From Lichenicoccus sp964235615 (GTDB taxonomy: Bacteria > Pseudomonadota > Alphaproteobacteria > Acetobacterales > Acetobacteraceae): 11,802 nt of DNA. Position numbers and translations under genes: made by a program. This document shows, piece after piece, positions 1 to 7,075 of this stretch (positions are counted from its first letter, which is position 1; every line of letters begins with the position of its first letter). The notes below the pieces were generated by a model. It was not told the DNA's origin and searched no databases. It worked only from the letters and a program-made list of their open reading frames with translations. The DNA lies in contig CAXSEE010000139.1 of the NCBI GenBank assembly GCA_964235615.1, positions 1 to 11,802 of the forward strand. Direction: 5' to 3'.

Positions 1-322
1 GCCAGTGCGGCGAACGCTCCCGATAGCCATCATGGCAATAATGCGCGAAACCGGAGGCGAAACCGCCGTCACCCAGGAAAGCCGCGACATCCGGATTCTC
101 GCGCAGATACCATTCCTCGTCGAAGAACATGTTCGGCGAGTGGCCGAGCCTGGCGCCATATTCGGTGTAGAATCGTTCCGGATCATCGATGCCGACGGCC
201 TGCATCTGGAGCGGCAGGCCGGCATGACGGCGCAGATACCAGTCGCGATCGAACAAGGACCAGAGCGGACGGCGAGCCAAAGGCGCCGGCCAGGCACCGG
301 CGATCGACAAGTTCCGTTTCAT
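1..322 (-). CDS. N-terminal part of a polysaccharide-biosynthesis-type protein with WYL/NPDVA repeats (truncated by the window edge)
   Basis: Reading the minus strand from the ATG at 322-320 gives 107 codons without a stop, and the frame is still open at base 1. The protein shows two related blocks: FDRDWYLRRH (residues 24-33) and FDEEWYLRENPDVAAF (67-82), the second followed by GFASGFAHYCHDGYRERSPHW (87-107). From family knowledge, repeats of the type 'FDxxWYLxxNPDVA...HYxxxGxxERSPHWLF' occur at the N-termini of large proteins in surface-polysaccharide clusters, often fused to glycosyltransferases. The catalytic part would lie outside the window, so the enzyme activity is not seen. There is no signal peptide. 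A weak Shine-Dalgarno candidate (AAGAAGA) lies about 10 bases before the ATG. The gene is divergent from the five-gene operon and shares the 323-489 intergenic region with it, which fits one polysaccharide locus transcribed outward from a common control region. The coding call is firm; the function is provisional. Confidence 0.8.
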   Translation of the reverse strand, partial: MKRNLSIAGAWPAPLARRPLWSLFDRDWYLRRHAGLPLQMQAVGIDDPERFYTEYGARLGHSPNMFFDEEWYLRENPDVAAFLGDGGFASGFAHYCHDGYRERSPHW

Positions 323-349
323 TAACAAAACTGTCTTCTTGAAATGGTC

Positions 350-378
350 TTGTGTGAAGAAAACACTAACATTATGAT
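350..378 (+). promoter_or_regulatory. Candidate sigma70-type promoter for the five-gene operon
   Basis: TTGTGT (350-355) and TATGAT (373-378) are separated by exactly 17 bases. The -10 box matches TATAAT at five of six positions, while the -35 box matches TTGACA only at its TTG. Transcription would start near 385 and leave a leader of about 105 bases before the GTG at 490. The surrounding 323-489 stretch is much richer in A/T than the flanking genes. On the opposite strand the same bases read CATAAT (376-371), a possible -10 for the divergent gene, but I found no good -35 for it. A small dyad GTGT-N7-ACAC (352-366) overlaps the -35 region and could be an operator or chance. Confidence 0.45.
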
Positions 379-474
379 ACCGTAATTTTTATTGAGAAGA
401 GCGGCTGCTCCACGATAAGCAGTTCTTACTCTCTTTTTACGCGCTGGCACGATACGATCAATTATTGGTGTGAT

Positions 475-479
475 GGAGG
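475..479 (+). promoter_or_regulatory. Ribosome binding site GGAGG for the GTG start at 490
   Basis: A perfect GGAGG lies 10 bases before the GTG at 490. It decides the start of the first operon gene, which has no ATG near its N-terminus. The ATG at 473 overlaps the Shine-Dalgarno itself and is in another frame that stops at about 544. Confidence 0.65.
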
Positions 480-489
480 ATCGGAGCGC

Positions 490-1488
490 GTGCTGGACTC
501 CGTCGAAGGCAAGCAGACTGCACAGCGTGACATCACCGTCCTGATCTGCAGCGATGCGCCGCTGGAGTCCGAGGCCAACGCCTCGATCCGCAGCTCAATA
601 CACGATGGCTGGGTGGATCATCTGTCGGCCGAACGGGTTTTCGCGGCGAGACTGGACAGTGCGGTAGCCGCCATCGAGACGATGCGCCCCGACCTCGTGC
701 TGTGTGTCGGCTCCTATCTGCCGGAAACCGCCTATTTCGGCGAGGCGACGCGGGCGGCTCGCGAGGCGCGCGCGGCGGTCGTCTTCTGGGCCACGGAGGA
801 CCCGTACGAGAAGGACGCGAGCTACCGGATCGAGCATGGTTTCGATGCCATCTTCACCTGCGACCGCTGGACGCAGCGATTCTACGATCATCCCAGGGTG
901 TTCCATCTGCCGCTTGCGGGCTGTCCCCATCGCCATCATATTCCAATACGGAAGGATATCGAACGGCCGATCGACATGCTATTCTGCGGCGTGGCCTTTG
1001 CCAACCGCCGCGACATCATGACCCGGCTCATGCCTGCCCTGAAAGGCCTGCGGATATCGATCATGGGACCCGGTTGGAACGTCGGAACTGGTTTCTCGGA
1101 GCAGCGCGTGGACAAGTCGCGACTGATCGAGCTGTACGGACAATCGAAGATAGTGCTGAACCTTGGCCGCAGTCTCAGTTTCGAGAATTCACGCTACCAG
1201 ATCGCGCCATCGACGCCCGGACCGCGCACGTTCGAGGCCGCGATGGCCGGAGCATTGCAGTTCTTCCATGAGGATACGCTGGAGATTCGCGATTATTTCG
1301 AAGAGGACGAGATCCCGGGCTTTTCCGGCTCGCTGGATTTCCGGCATCTGCTCGACCGGTTCCTGCCGGCGGAGGATCTGCGCCGCCACACCGCCGGACG
1401 CGCCCAGCAACGCGCCCTCTCGGAACACAGCTACGCCATGCGCGCGCGCCGTATGCTGGACATCCTCTCCCGAGAGGGATTATTGTGA
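490..1488 (+). CDS. CgeB-family glycosyltransferase-like protein, copy A1
   Basis: 332 residues, full length for a single-domain CgeB-like (DUF3880 / Glyco_trans_1_2 type, GT-B fold) protein. Visible landmarks: VLIC strand (17-20), VGSYLPE (73-79), the FWATEDPYEKD motif (99-109) typical of this group, FDAIFTCD (118-125), FHLPLAG (138-144), the second-domain start DMLFCGVAF (162-170), IMGPGW (191-196), and the donor-site-like TPGPRTFEAAMAG (242-254) with E249 in the place of the conserved GT-B acidic residue. It probably transfers a sugar from a nucleotide donor in the cytoplasm; donor and acceptor are unknown. The GTG start is set by GGAGG at 475-479 and gives about 14 residues more than the A2 paralogue at 7072. 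The stop overlaps the next start (GTGA, 1485-1488). A2 is a clear paralogue, a little over half identical by eye, and the N-terminal 300 residues of B1 and B2 are more distant relatives. Family assignment is good; activity is inferred. Confidence 0.88.
   Translation: MLDSVEGKQTAQRDITVLICSDAPLESEANASIRSSIHDGWVDHLSAERVFAARLDSAVAAIETMRPDLVLCVGSYLPETAYFGEATRAAREARAAVVFWATEDPYEKDASYRIEHGFDAIFTCDRWTQRFYDHPRVFHLPLAGCPHRHHIPIRKDIERPIDMLFCGVAFANRRDIMTRLMPALKGLRISIMGPGWNVGTGFSEQRVDKSRLIELYGQSKIVLNLGRSLSFENSRYQIAPSTPGPRTFEAAMAGALQFFHEDTLEIRDYFEEDEIPGFSGSLDFRHLLDRFLPAEDLRRHTAGRAQQRALSEHSYAMRARRMLDILSREGLL
1464..1478 (+). promoter_or_regulatory. Shine-Dalgarno of B1 inside a small hairpin at the A1/B1 junction
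   Basis: CCTCT (1464-1468) can pair with AGAGG (1473-1477) around a CCCG loop. The 3' arm contains the likely Shine-Dalgarno AGAGGG (1473-1478), six bases before the GTG start at 1485. Because the hairpin lies within the last codons of A1, ribosomes finishing A1 would melt it, consistent with translational coupling of B1 to A1. There is no T-run after it, so it is not an intrinsic terminator. The stem is only five base pairs and may be fortuitous. Confidence 0.35.
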
Positions 1489-4460
1489 TCCTGCTCTACA
1501 ATACCAACGACACCCACAACCCGAACGCCTATCTCGGCTTCGCGATCGAGGACGGGTTGCGTCGGTTGGTCGGCACCGAGAGCGTGCTGCGGGTGGACAC
1601 GCGCACGCTGGCACCTGCCGCGGCGACCGGCGACCATGACCTGCTGATCTGCATCGACGGGCAACGTATCGATACCGGACTGATTGCCCGCGTGCGGCCA
1701 GCCTTTCGCCGCCTCGTGCTCTGGGTGTTCGAGGACCCGTTCATGCTGGACTACAACCTCGCCCATATGGATCTGTTCGACCTGGTGTTCACCAACGATC
1801 CGTCCTGCGTTCCTGCCTACAAGGGACGCGGGCATTTCCTGCCGCTGGCAGCCAGCCGCATGCTGCAGTACCGCGACGTGCTGCCGGACGCGCGCCTGCG
1901 CTACGATATCTTCTTCGCCGGCACGATGTGGCCGAACCGGGTATCGGTGCTGCGGCGGGTGATCGCCGCATTCCCCGCGGCGTCGATGAAACTGGTCTGC
2001 CCGACCAACGCCTATCTGCCGCCGCTGCCAAGGCAGATCGCCGAGCGCGCGATCACGCGGCCGGTCAGCCACGAGGCCTTCATCGATTTCGCCAATGCCA
2101 GCCGGGTGACGCTGACCCTGTTCCGCGACTATGCCAGCCACGGCAGCTCGGGCCTCGCCACCGCACCGGGTCCCCGGCTGTTCGAGCTTGGCCTGGCCGG
2201 CACCGCACAGGTCGCCGAACGTCACGAGCGCATGCCGCTGGAGGCGTTTGCCGGGCTGGACGGGATCATCCTGGAAAGCGACGCCCTGATCGAGAGCATT
2301 GCCGGCGTGCTGGCCGATCCCGCGCTGCGGGCAGACCTTGCCCGGCGTGCGCAGGCGTCGGTGTTGGCGGCACACGGCTACGAGCATCGGCTGCGGCGTC
2401 TGCTCGATCTCTCGATGGACGCGATGCCGAAGCGGCGGCCCGTCCGGCCAAGCAAGCTGCGTGTGCTGATGTGCACGCATTCGACGATACACAACCAGGT
2501 CTGGGGCGGCGTCGAAGTGTACCAGCAGATGCTGTGCACGATGCTGGACCGCGAGATCGAGGCCCTGTACTGGATCCGTCGCAACGGCAGCTGCCAGCTT
2601 CTCGATGCACAGGGAAAGATACTGGAACGTTACGACGGCGAGGATATCGGCTGGCTCGACGTGCTGTGCGACAGTTTCGAGGAACGGCATTTCTCGGCCG
2701 TCCTGGCGGGCTATGACATCGACGTCGTGCATTTCCAGCATCTCGGCCATCATGCCGCGTCCCTGCCGCTGATCGCCAAGGCCAGCGGCGTCGGCACCCT
2801 GCTGTCGGTGCATGATTTCTTCCTAGTCTGTTCGCGCTACAACCTGCTCGATCACGAGCAGAAATTCTGCGATATCGGCAACCGGTCGATCACTGCCTGC
2901 ACGATCTGCCTTGGCGCGGCCGAGGGCCTGCCGGCCGGCGCGCAGCAGCAGCGGCGCGGCTTCATGGAGCAGGTACTGGGCTCGGTCGACCTGCTGCTGT
3001 TCGGCTCGCACCAGTCCGAGCAGCTGGTGCTGCGCATCTACCCGCAGACGCGCACGCGGCCACGGCTGGTTATGGGCATCCCCGCACCCGTCGGCCCGCT
3101 GCCACGCCACCCGCTCACGCGGCGTGACGCGGCCGCGGACACGCTCGACGTGATGGTGATCGGCAATTTCCTGCGCACCAAGGGTGCCGACACCGTGCTG
3201 AAGGTGATCGAGACGGCCGATCCGAAATTGTTCCGGTTCCATATCATGGGCATGGTGGAACCGCAGTATCTCGCCGTGCTGGAAACGCTCGGCCGCGACC
3301 GCCAGGTGACCTGCCACGGCCGCTACGCACCGGGAGAGTTGCCGCTGGCCCAGGGGCAGGTCCCACAGGGACAGGTAGCGCTGCATCTGTCGATCTGGCC
3401 GGAGACCTGGTGCATCTCGCTGTCGGAGGCCTGGCAGGCCGGACTGATCCCGATCGTGACGGACATCGGCGCCCTCGGCGAGCGCGTCAGCCATGGCGTC
3501 GACGGCTTCAAGGTGAAGGTCGGCGATGCCGCCGCCGTGCTCGACCTGCTGGAGGTCCTGCGCGCCAACCCGGGCCTGCGCGAGCGGCTGCGCGGCAACA
3601 TCGGTTCCCGCCTGTGGGCCGACGCCGATGACTATGCCGCGCGGATCCTCGCCAGCTATCGGACCCTGGCGCCAAAGGCACGGCTCGAAGCCGGCGCCGT
3701 CGGGCGTCCACTGGTGCTCGATGTCGCGCGGCTGCATTGGCTGGCGAAACGGAGCTGGAAGGAGCTGGCGACCCCACGGCACATCCTCGATGCGCTGGAA
3801 GGCAACCCGCTGAAGCTCGACCTGCCGCAGGACATCGTCGAATGGTGTTCGATCCAGCAATGTCCTGCCTGTGTCGACGAGATCTGCGGCGAGGAGATGG
3901 ACCCGGCAGACGACTTCAAGCCGGGCGCCGTCAAGCTGGGCAAGTTCGAGCCGGGGAGCAGCTTCAGCATCAAGGGCTGGGTGTTCCAGGCCGGCGCCAG
4001 CCAGGCCGGGCAGGTCCATGTCTGCCTGATCCACCAGACCGGCCGGCATGTCGTGTTTCTCGAAGCCGAGCGCATGGCCAGGGCGGACGTGCAGGCGACC
4101 CTGCCGGAGGCGCCGCTCTACGCGGGCTATACGGCGAAAGTCAGCCTCGCCGGCAAATGGGCGGATGGCGATCATGGCATCGGCATCATCGTGGTGATCA
4201 ACGGCCAGGCTGCATTCCAGCTGTCCCAGTACCGGTTGTCGTTCCTGGACGGCAGGCCCGTGCGGCTGGTGACGACACAGACCGACCAGACGGCGGTGTT
4301 GCGCGCCTTTGCCTGCGTCTTCTCGACCTCGCCACAGGCGGATCTCGCGGCAACGCCGGCCAGGACCGGGGATCTCCATGAGCCGCCTGCACCACACCAG
4401 GCAGCCAGAAAATACGCCAGGACGCGGGCGACCTTGTCGGCGTCTCCAGGAGCAGCATGA
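1485..4460 (+). CDS. Multidomain glycosyltransferase B1: CgeB-like module + GT4 module + beta-sandwich-like module
   Basis: 991 residues in three parts. Residues 1-310 form a CgeB-like GT-B module: LLICIDGQ (53-60), FEDPFMLDYN (82-91), FVFTND-type strand (100-105), FFAGTMWPNR (143-152), APGPRLFELGLAG (227-239). Residues 324-730 form a GT4-type transferase: GGVEVYQQ (341-348), HFQHLGHH (416-423), VHDFFLVCSRYN (442-453), IGNFLRTKGAD (559-569) and the E-x7-E pair E640/E648 in PETWCISLSE, with a four-cysteine cluster C449, C462, C472, C475. Residues 740-925 hold a conserved linker (SWKELATPRHI) and a beta-sandwich-like module (GW at 831-832, RADV at 866-869, AGYTAKV at 880-886); the tail is low-complexity and basic. 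Two transferase modules suggest two successive sugar additions, though one may be non-catalytic. The GTG start at 1485 (GTGA overlap) is confirmed because MILLYNTNDTHNPNAY aligns from residue 1 with B2's MTVIYNTNFTHNPNSY. Compared with B2 it lacks the second C-terminal module and carries a small QGQV duplication. Confidence 0.88.
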   Translation: MILLYNTNDTHNPNAYLGFAIEDGLRRLVGTESVLRVDTRTLAPAAATGDHDLLICIDGQRIDTGLIARVRPAFRRLVLWVFEDPFMLDYNLAHMDLFDLVFTNDPSCVPAYKGRGHFLPLAASRMLQYRDVLPDARLRYDIFFAGTMWPNRVSVLRRVIAAFPAASMKLVCPTNAYLPPLPRQIAERAITRPVSHEAFIDFANASRVTLTLFRDYASHGSSGLATAPGPRLFELGLAGTAQVAERHERMPLEAFAGLDGIILESDALIESIAGVLADPALRADLARRAQASVLAAHGYEHRLRRLLDLSMDAMPKRRPVRPSKLRVLMCTHSTIHNQVWGGVEVYQQMLCTMLDREIEALYWIRRNGSCQLLDAQGKILERYDGEDIGWLDVLCDSFEERHFSAVLAGYDIDVVHFQHLGHHAASLPLIAKASGVGTLLSVHDFFLVCSRYNLLDHEQKFCDIGNRSITACTICLGAAEGLPAGAQQQRRGFMEQVLGSVDLLLFGSHQSEQLVLRIYPQTRTRPRLVMGIPAPVGPLPRHPLTRRDAAADTLDVMVIGNFLRTKGADTVLKVIETADPKLFRFHIMGMVEPQYLAVLETLGRDRQVTCHGRYAPGELPLAQGQVPQGQVALHLSIWPETWCISLSEAWQAGLIPIVTDIGALGERVSHGVDGFKVKVGDAAAVLDLLEVLRANPGLRERLRGNIGSRLWADADDYAARILASYRTLAPKARLEAGAVGRPLVLDVARLHWLAKRSWKELATPRHILDALEGNPLKLDLPQDIVEWCSIQQCPACVDEICGEEMDPADDFKPGAVKLGKFEPGSSFSIKGWVFQAGASQAGQVHVCLIHQTGRHVVFLEAERMARADVQATLPEAPLYAGYTAKVSLAGKWADGDHGIGIIVVINGQAAFQLSQYRLSFLDGRPVRLVTTQTDQTAVLRAFACVFSTSPQADLAATPARTGDLHEPPAPHQAARKYARTRATLSASPGAA
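3351..3380 (+). repeat. 15-base imperfect tandem duplication inside the GT4 module of B1
   Basis: CAGGGGCAGGTCCCA (3351-3365) is followed directly by CAGGGACAGGTAGCG (3366-3380), 11 of 15 bases matching. It encodes QGQVP-QGQVA (residues 623-632). B2 at the same place reads TTIAHADVALHLS with no such duplication, so one unit looks like an in-frame insertion of about five residues just before the ALHLS strand that leads to the E-x7-E donor site. Confidence 0.55.
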
Positions 4461-7075
4461 CGATGCCGGAAACCATGACGAGGGAACATGTCAGACTGGT
4501 CATCTGGGACCTGGACGAAACCTTCTGGAAAGGCACCCTTACCGAGGGCGGCATCACGCGCAACGAGCGAGCCGTCGAGACGGTGATCTCGCTCGCCCGG
4601 CGCGGGATCGTCAGCGCCATCTGCTCCAAGAACGACCTCGAACCGGTGCAGCGGATCCTGAGGGAATGGGATCTCTGGGACTATTTCATCTTCCCGAGCG
4701 TGAACTGGGAGGCCAAGGGTCCGCGCATCAAGGCCCTCGTCGAGGCCGTCGGGCTGCGGCCGGAGACGGTCCTGTTCGTCGATGACAACCCGATGAACCT
4801 CAAGGAGGCGGCCTATTTCCTGCCCGGCCTGCAGGTCTCCGACGAGAGCATCATCGACGACATGCTCGACCATCCCTTGTTCATCGGCAAGAATGACGAA
4901 GGGCTGACGCGGCTCGCCCAGTACAGGCTGTTGCAGACACGCCATCGGGACCAGGCCGCGGCCGGCGACAACGTGTATGACTTCCTGCGTAGCAGCGGCA
5001 TCACCGTCGAGATCGAGCATGACGTCGAGCGCCATCTCGATCGCGCGATCGAGCTGGTGAACCGCACCAACCAGCTCAACTTCATCAAGACCCGGCTGCC
5101 GGAGAACATCGACGAGGCCCGTTCGGCGCTGCGCGAGCATCTGTCCCACTTCTTCGTCCAGGCTGGACTGGTTCGCGTACGTGACAATTACGGCGATTAT
5201 GGTTTCGTCGGCTTCTTCGTCCAGCATCGAGGTGCGGCGTTCCAGGACCTGGCCTATTACTGCTTCTCCTGCCGCACGCTCGGCATGTATGTCGAGCTAT
5301 GGCTGTATCGCCGGCTGGGCCGGCCGCGGATCACCATCACCGGCGAGGTGCTGACCGACCTGCATGACGAGAGCATCCCGTGCGACTGGATCACATTGTA
5401 CGATCCTGCCCGCGAGGCGAGCCTGTCGCAGGCCAAGGATATCGGCCCGATATTCATCGGTGGCGGCTGCGATCTCGAGGCGGTGGCGCATTACGTCACC
5501 CTCCACGCCGGTAGCTTGTTCCTGCGTCTGAACACCAGCCGGGCCGGCATCGAGATCCGGCGCGACCATACGCAGATGCTCTGCTACGCCATCGAGGACA
5601 TCGTCGGCGTCGGGGGCGAGCGGCTCGCCGCCATGCAGGCGCTCGGCTACGGCATAGAGGATCTGCAGCATCCGTCCGCCGCCCTGCTGGCTTCCCGAGT
5701 CTGGCTGCTGAGCTTCTGGGCGGACGCCTACTACCAGCTCTACCGCCACCGGACCACCGGCGACATCGTGCCATTCTCTCCGGCCTCCCTCGGTCACGCC
5801 GATCTCTTCGTCCTTCCCGACGAGACGGTGGCGGGTCGCCAGCCGACTCCGGAAGCCGTTGCGGCGCTGCATTACCTCCGTGAGAATTACGAGCCGGTCG
5901 GGCGGATCGGCGAAGCGGCGTTCAAGCGGAACGTCCGTAGGATCCTGGCCGAGGCATCGGCCGGCACGCGGATCCTGCTGCTGCTGATGGGCGAGCAGCC
6001 CTACGAGGGCATGGAGGATCTTGCCGACCTGCACCGGCAGCACAACCGCTGGCTGACCGACCTGCTGCCCGAATTTCCGCTGGTCACGCCGCTTCGCATG
6101 GATGATTTCGTGGTGGCGAAGCGGGACCTGACCGGGCCCACGCATTACGAGCGCCTCGTCTACCAGCGCCTGGCGGCGCGGGTGATCGATCTGTCGCGCG
6201 ACCTCGGCGACAGGCCGAGCCCGGAGCCGGCGCCGCCGACCGGCGCCAAATGGTATTTCGCGATTACCCGGGCCACGTTGGATGCAGATCCGGACCAGGG
6301 GTTTCGTGATTGCATACGCGTTGCGGTCGCCTCCGCGAGACGCCTCACCAGCCTGCGTCCGCACATGATCTATGATGGTCCGGAGGATGACTTCACCGCG
6401 GAGATGCGGGCCAGCGGCGTCACCGTCATCTTCCATCGCCTGAGCTTCCACGACGCCCTGCGGCGCGCGCAGGAACAGCAGAAGCCGGAATGGCCCGACT
6501 ATATGAGGACCGCGGAAGGCGCCTTCATGCGGCTTGAGATCGGTCTGCTGGAGCAGGAAGAGTCTCATGTCCTGTACACCGACTGCGACGTGATGTTCGA
6601 GGCCGATGTATCGATCGATCATCTGCGTCCAGGGCTGTTCGCGATCGCCCCGCAATTCGATCCGGGTTCGTTCTATGACGACATCAATTGCGGGGTCATG
6701 ATCCTCAATGTCGAGCGCATGCGACGCGATCGCGAGGCGCTGATCGAGTTCATGTGCGACAACTTCGCCAGAGTTGCCGGATATGATCAGGAGCTATTGC
6801 AGCTTTATTACAAGAATAGATGGGATCCGTTGTCGCCGACCTATAACTGGAAACCTCATTGGGGCGCGCAGCCGCGTGCGCGGATCGTACATTTTCATGG
6901 CCCGAAGCCTGCTGCTGCTGGTAGGTTGCTGCAAGACCGGGAATACAGGCGGGACGATCCGGTGTTCCAGACCTGGCGACACTGGTTCTTCGCCGCACCC
7001 TCGGGCTACGAACACTACGTAGAACGCTGGGCGACATGGCTCCGCTCGTATCATGAAGGACACGCGTTTCAATGA
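4457..7075 (+). CDS. Trimodular protein C: FkbH-like HAD-IIIC domain + SGNH-hydrolase-like middle + GT8-like glycosyltransferase
   Basis: 872 residues. Residues 12-300 are an FkbH-type HAD-IIIC region: DLDET (18-22, nucleophile and acid/base aspartates D18 and D20), ICSKND (55-60), FVDDNPMN (107-114), then the FkbH extension VNRTNQLN (201-208), YGDYGFVG (245-252) and SCRTLG (271-276). In polyketide pathways such proteins dephosphorylate 1,3-bisphosphoglycerate and load glyceryl onto an acyl carrier protein. Residues 330-580 resemble an SGNH hydrolase: opening FIGGGCDLEA (333-342), closing RDLTGPTHYERLVYQRLA (556-573) with a possible D557/H563, but no clear nucleophile serine. Residues 597-820 are a GT-A domain of GT8 type: YTDCDVMF (707-714, DxD at D709/D711), NCGVMILNVERM (744-755), DQELL (777-781) and the metal-site-like HFHGPKP (812-818). 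ATGA overlaps join it to B1 and to A2. AGGAG (4448-4452) is four bases from ATG 4457 and ten from the in-frame ATG 4463, so the true start could be two codons later. Probable role: adding a sugar and a small acyl-type group to the same glycan. Confidence 0.85.
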   Translation: MTMPETMTREHVRLVIWDLDETFWKGTLTEGGITRNERAVETVISLARRGIVSAICSKNDLEPVQRILREWDLWDYFIFPSVNWEAKGPRIKALVEAVGLRPETVLFVDDNPMNLKEAAYFLPGLQVSDESIIDDMLDHPLFIGKNDEGLTRLAQYRLLQTRHRDQAAAGDNVYDFLRSSGITVEIEHDVERHLDRAIELVNRTNQLNFIKTRLPENIDEARSALREHLSHFFVQAGLVRVRDNYGDYGFVGFFVQHRGAAFQDLAYYCFSCRTLGMYVELWLYRRLGRPRITITGEVLTDLHDESIPCDWITLYDPAREASLSQAKDIGPIFIGGGCDLEAVAHYVTLHAGSLFLRLNTSRAGIEIRRDHTQMLCYAIEDIVGVGGERLAAMQALGYGIEDLQHPSAALLASRVWLLSFWADAYYQLYRHRTTGDIVPFSPASLGHADLFVLPDETVAGRQPTPEAVAALHYLRENYEPVGRIGEAAFKRNVRRILAEASAGTRILLLLMGEQPYEGMEDLADLHRQHNRWLTDLLPEFPLVTPLRMDDFVVAKRDLTGPTHYERLVYQRLAARVIDLSRDLGDRPSPEPAPPTGAKWYFAITRATLDADPDQGFRDCIRVAVASARRLTSLRPHMIYDGPEDDFTAEMRASGVTVIFHRLSFHDALRRAQEQQKPEWPDYMRTAEGAFMRLEIGLLEQEESHVLYTDCDVMFEADVSIDHLRPGLFAIAPQFDPGSFYDDINCGVMILNVERMRRDREALIEFMCDNFARVAGYDQELLQLYYKNRWDPLSPTYNWKPHWGAQPRARIVHFHGPKPAAAGRLLQDREYRRDDPVFQTWRHWFFAAPSGYEHYVERWATWLRSYHEGHAFQ

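Noticed and set aside
5..325. Plus-strand open frame of 106 codons at the left edge
   Set aside because: It is the shadow of the divergent minus-strand gene, whose WYL/NPDVA/RERSPHW motifs are clearly coding.
473..544. ATG at 473 as an alternative start or leader peptide before A1
   Set aside because: It overlaps the GGAGG itself, lacks its own Shine-Dalgarno and gives only a short out-of-frame peptide.
1464..1484. Intrinsic terminator between A1 and B1
   Set aside because: The hairpin has only five base pairs and is followed by GATTATT, not a T-run; it lies inside coding sequence at an overlapping junction.
1431..4397. Two long minus-strand open frames (about 460 and 524 codons) opposite B1
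   Set aside because: They are antisense shadows of B1 caused by its G/C-rich third codon positions. Their translations are rich in Arg, His, Gln and Ala without recognisable motifs, while the plus strand carries clear glycosyltransferase motifs and a paralogue.
4172..6655. Minus-strand open frames (about 351 and 452 codons) opposite gene C
   Set aside because: The plus-strand frame holds the HAD, SGNH-like and GT8 motifs; the opposite frames show no domain, and one of them crosses a gene junction, as shadows do.
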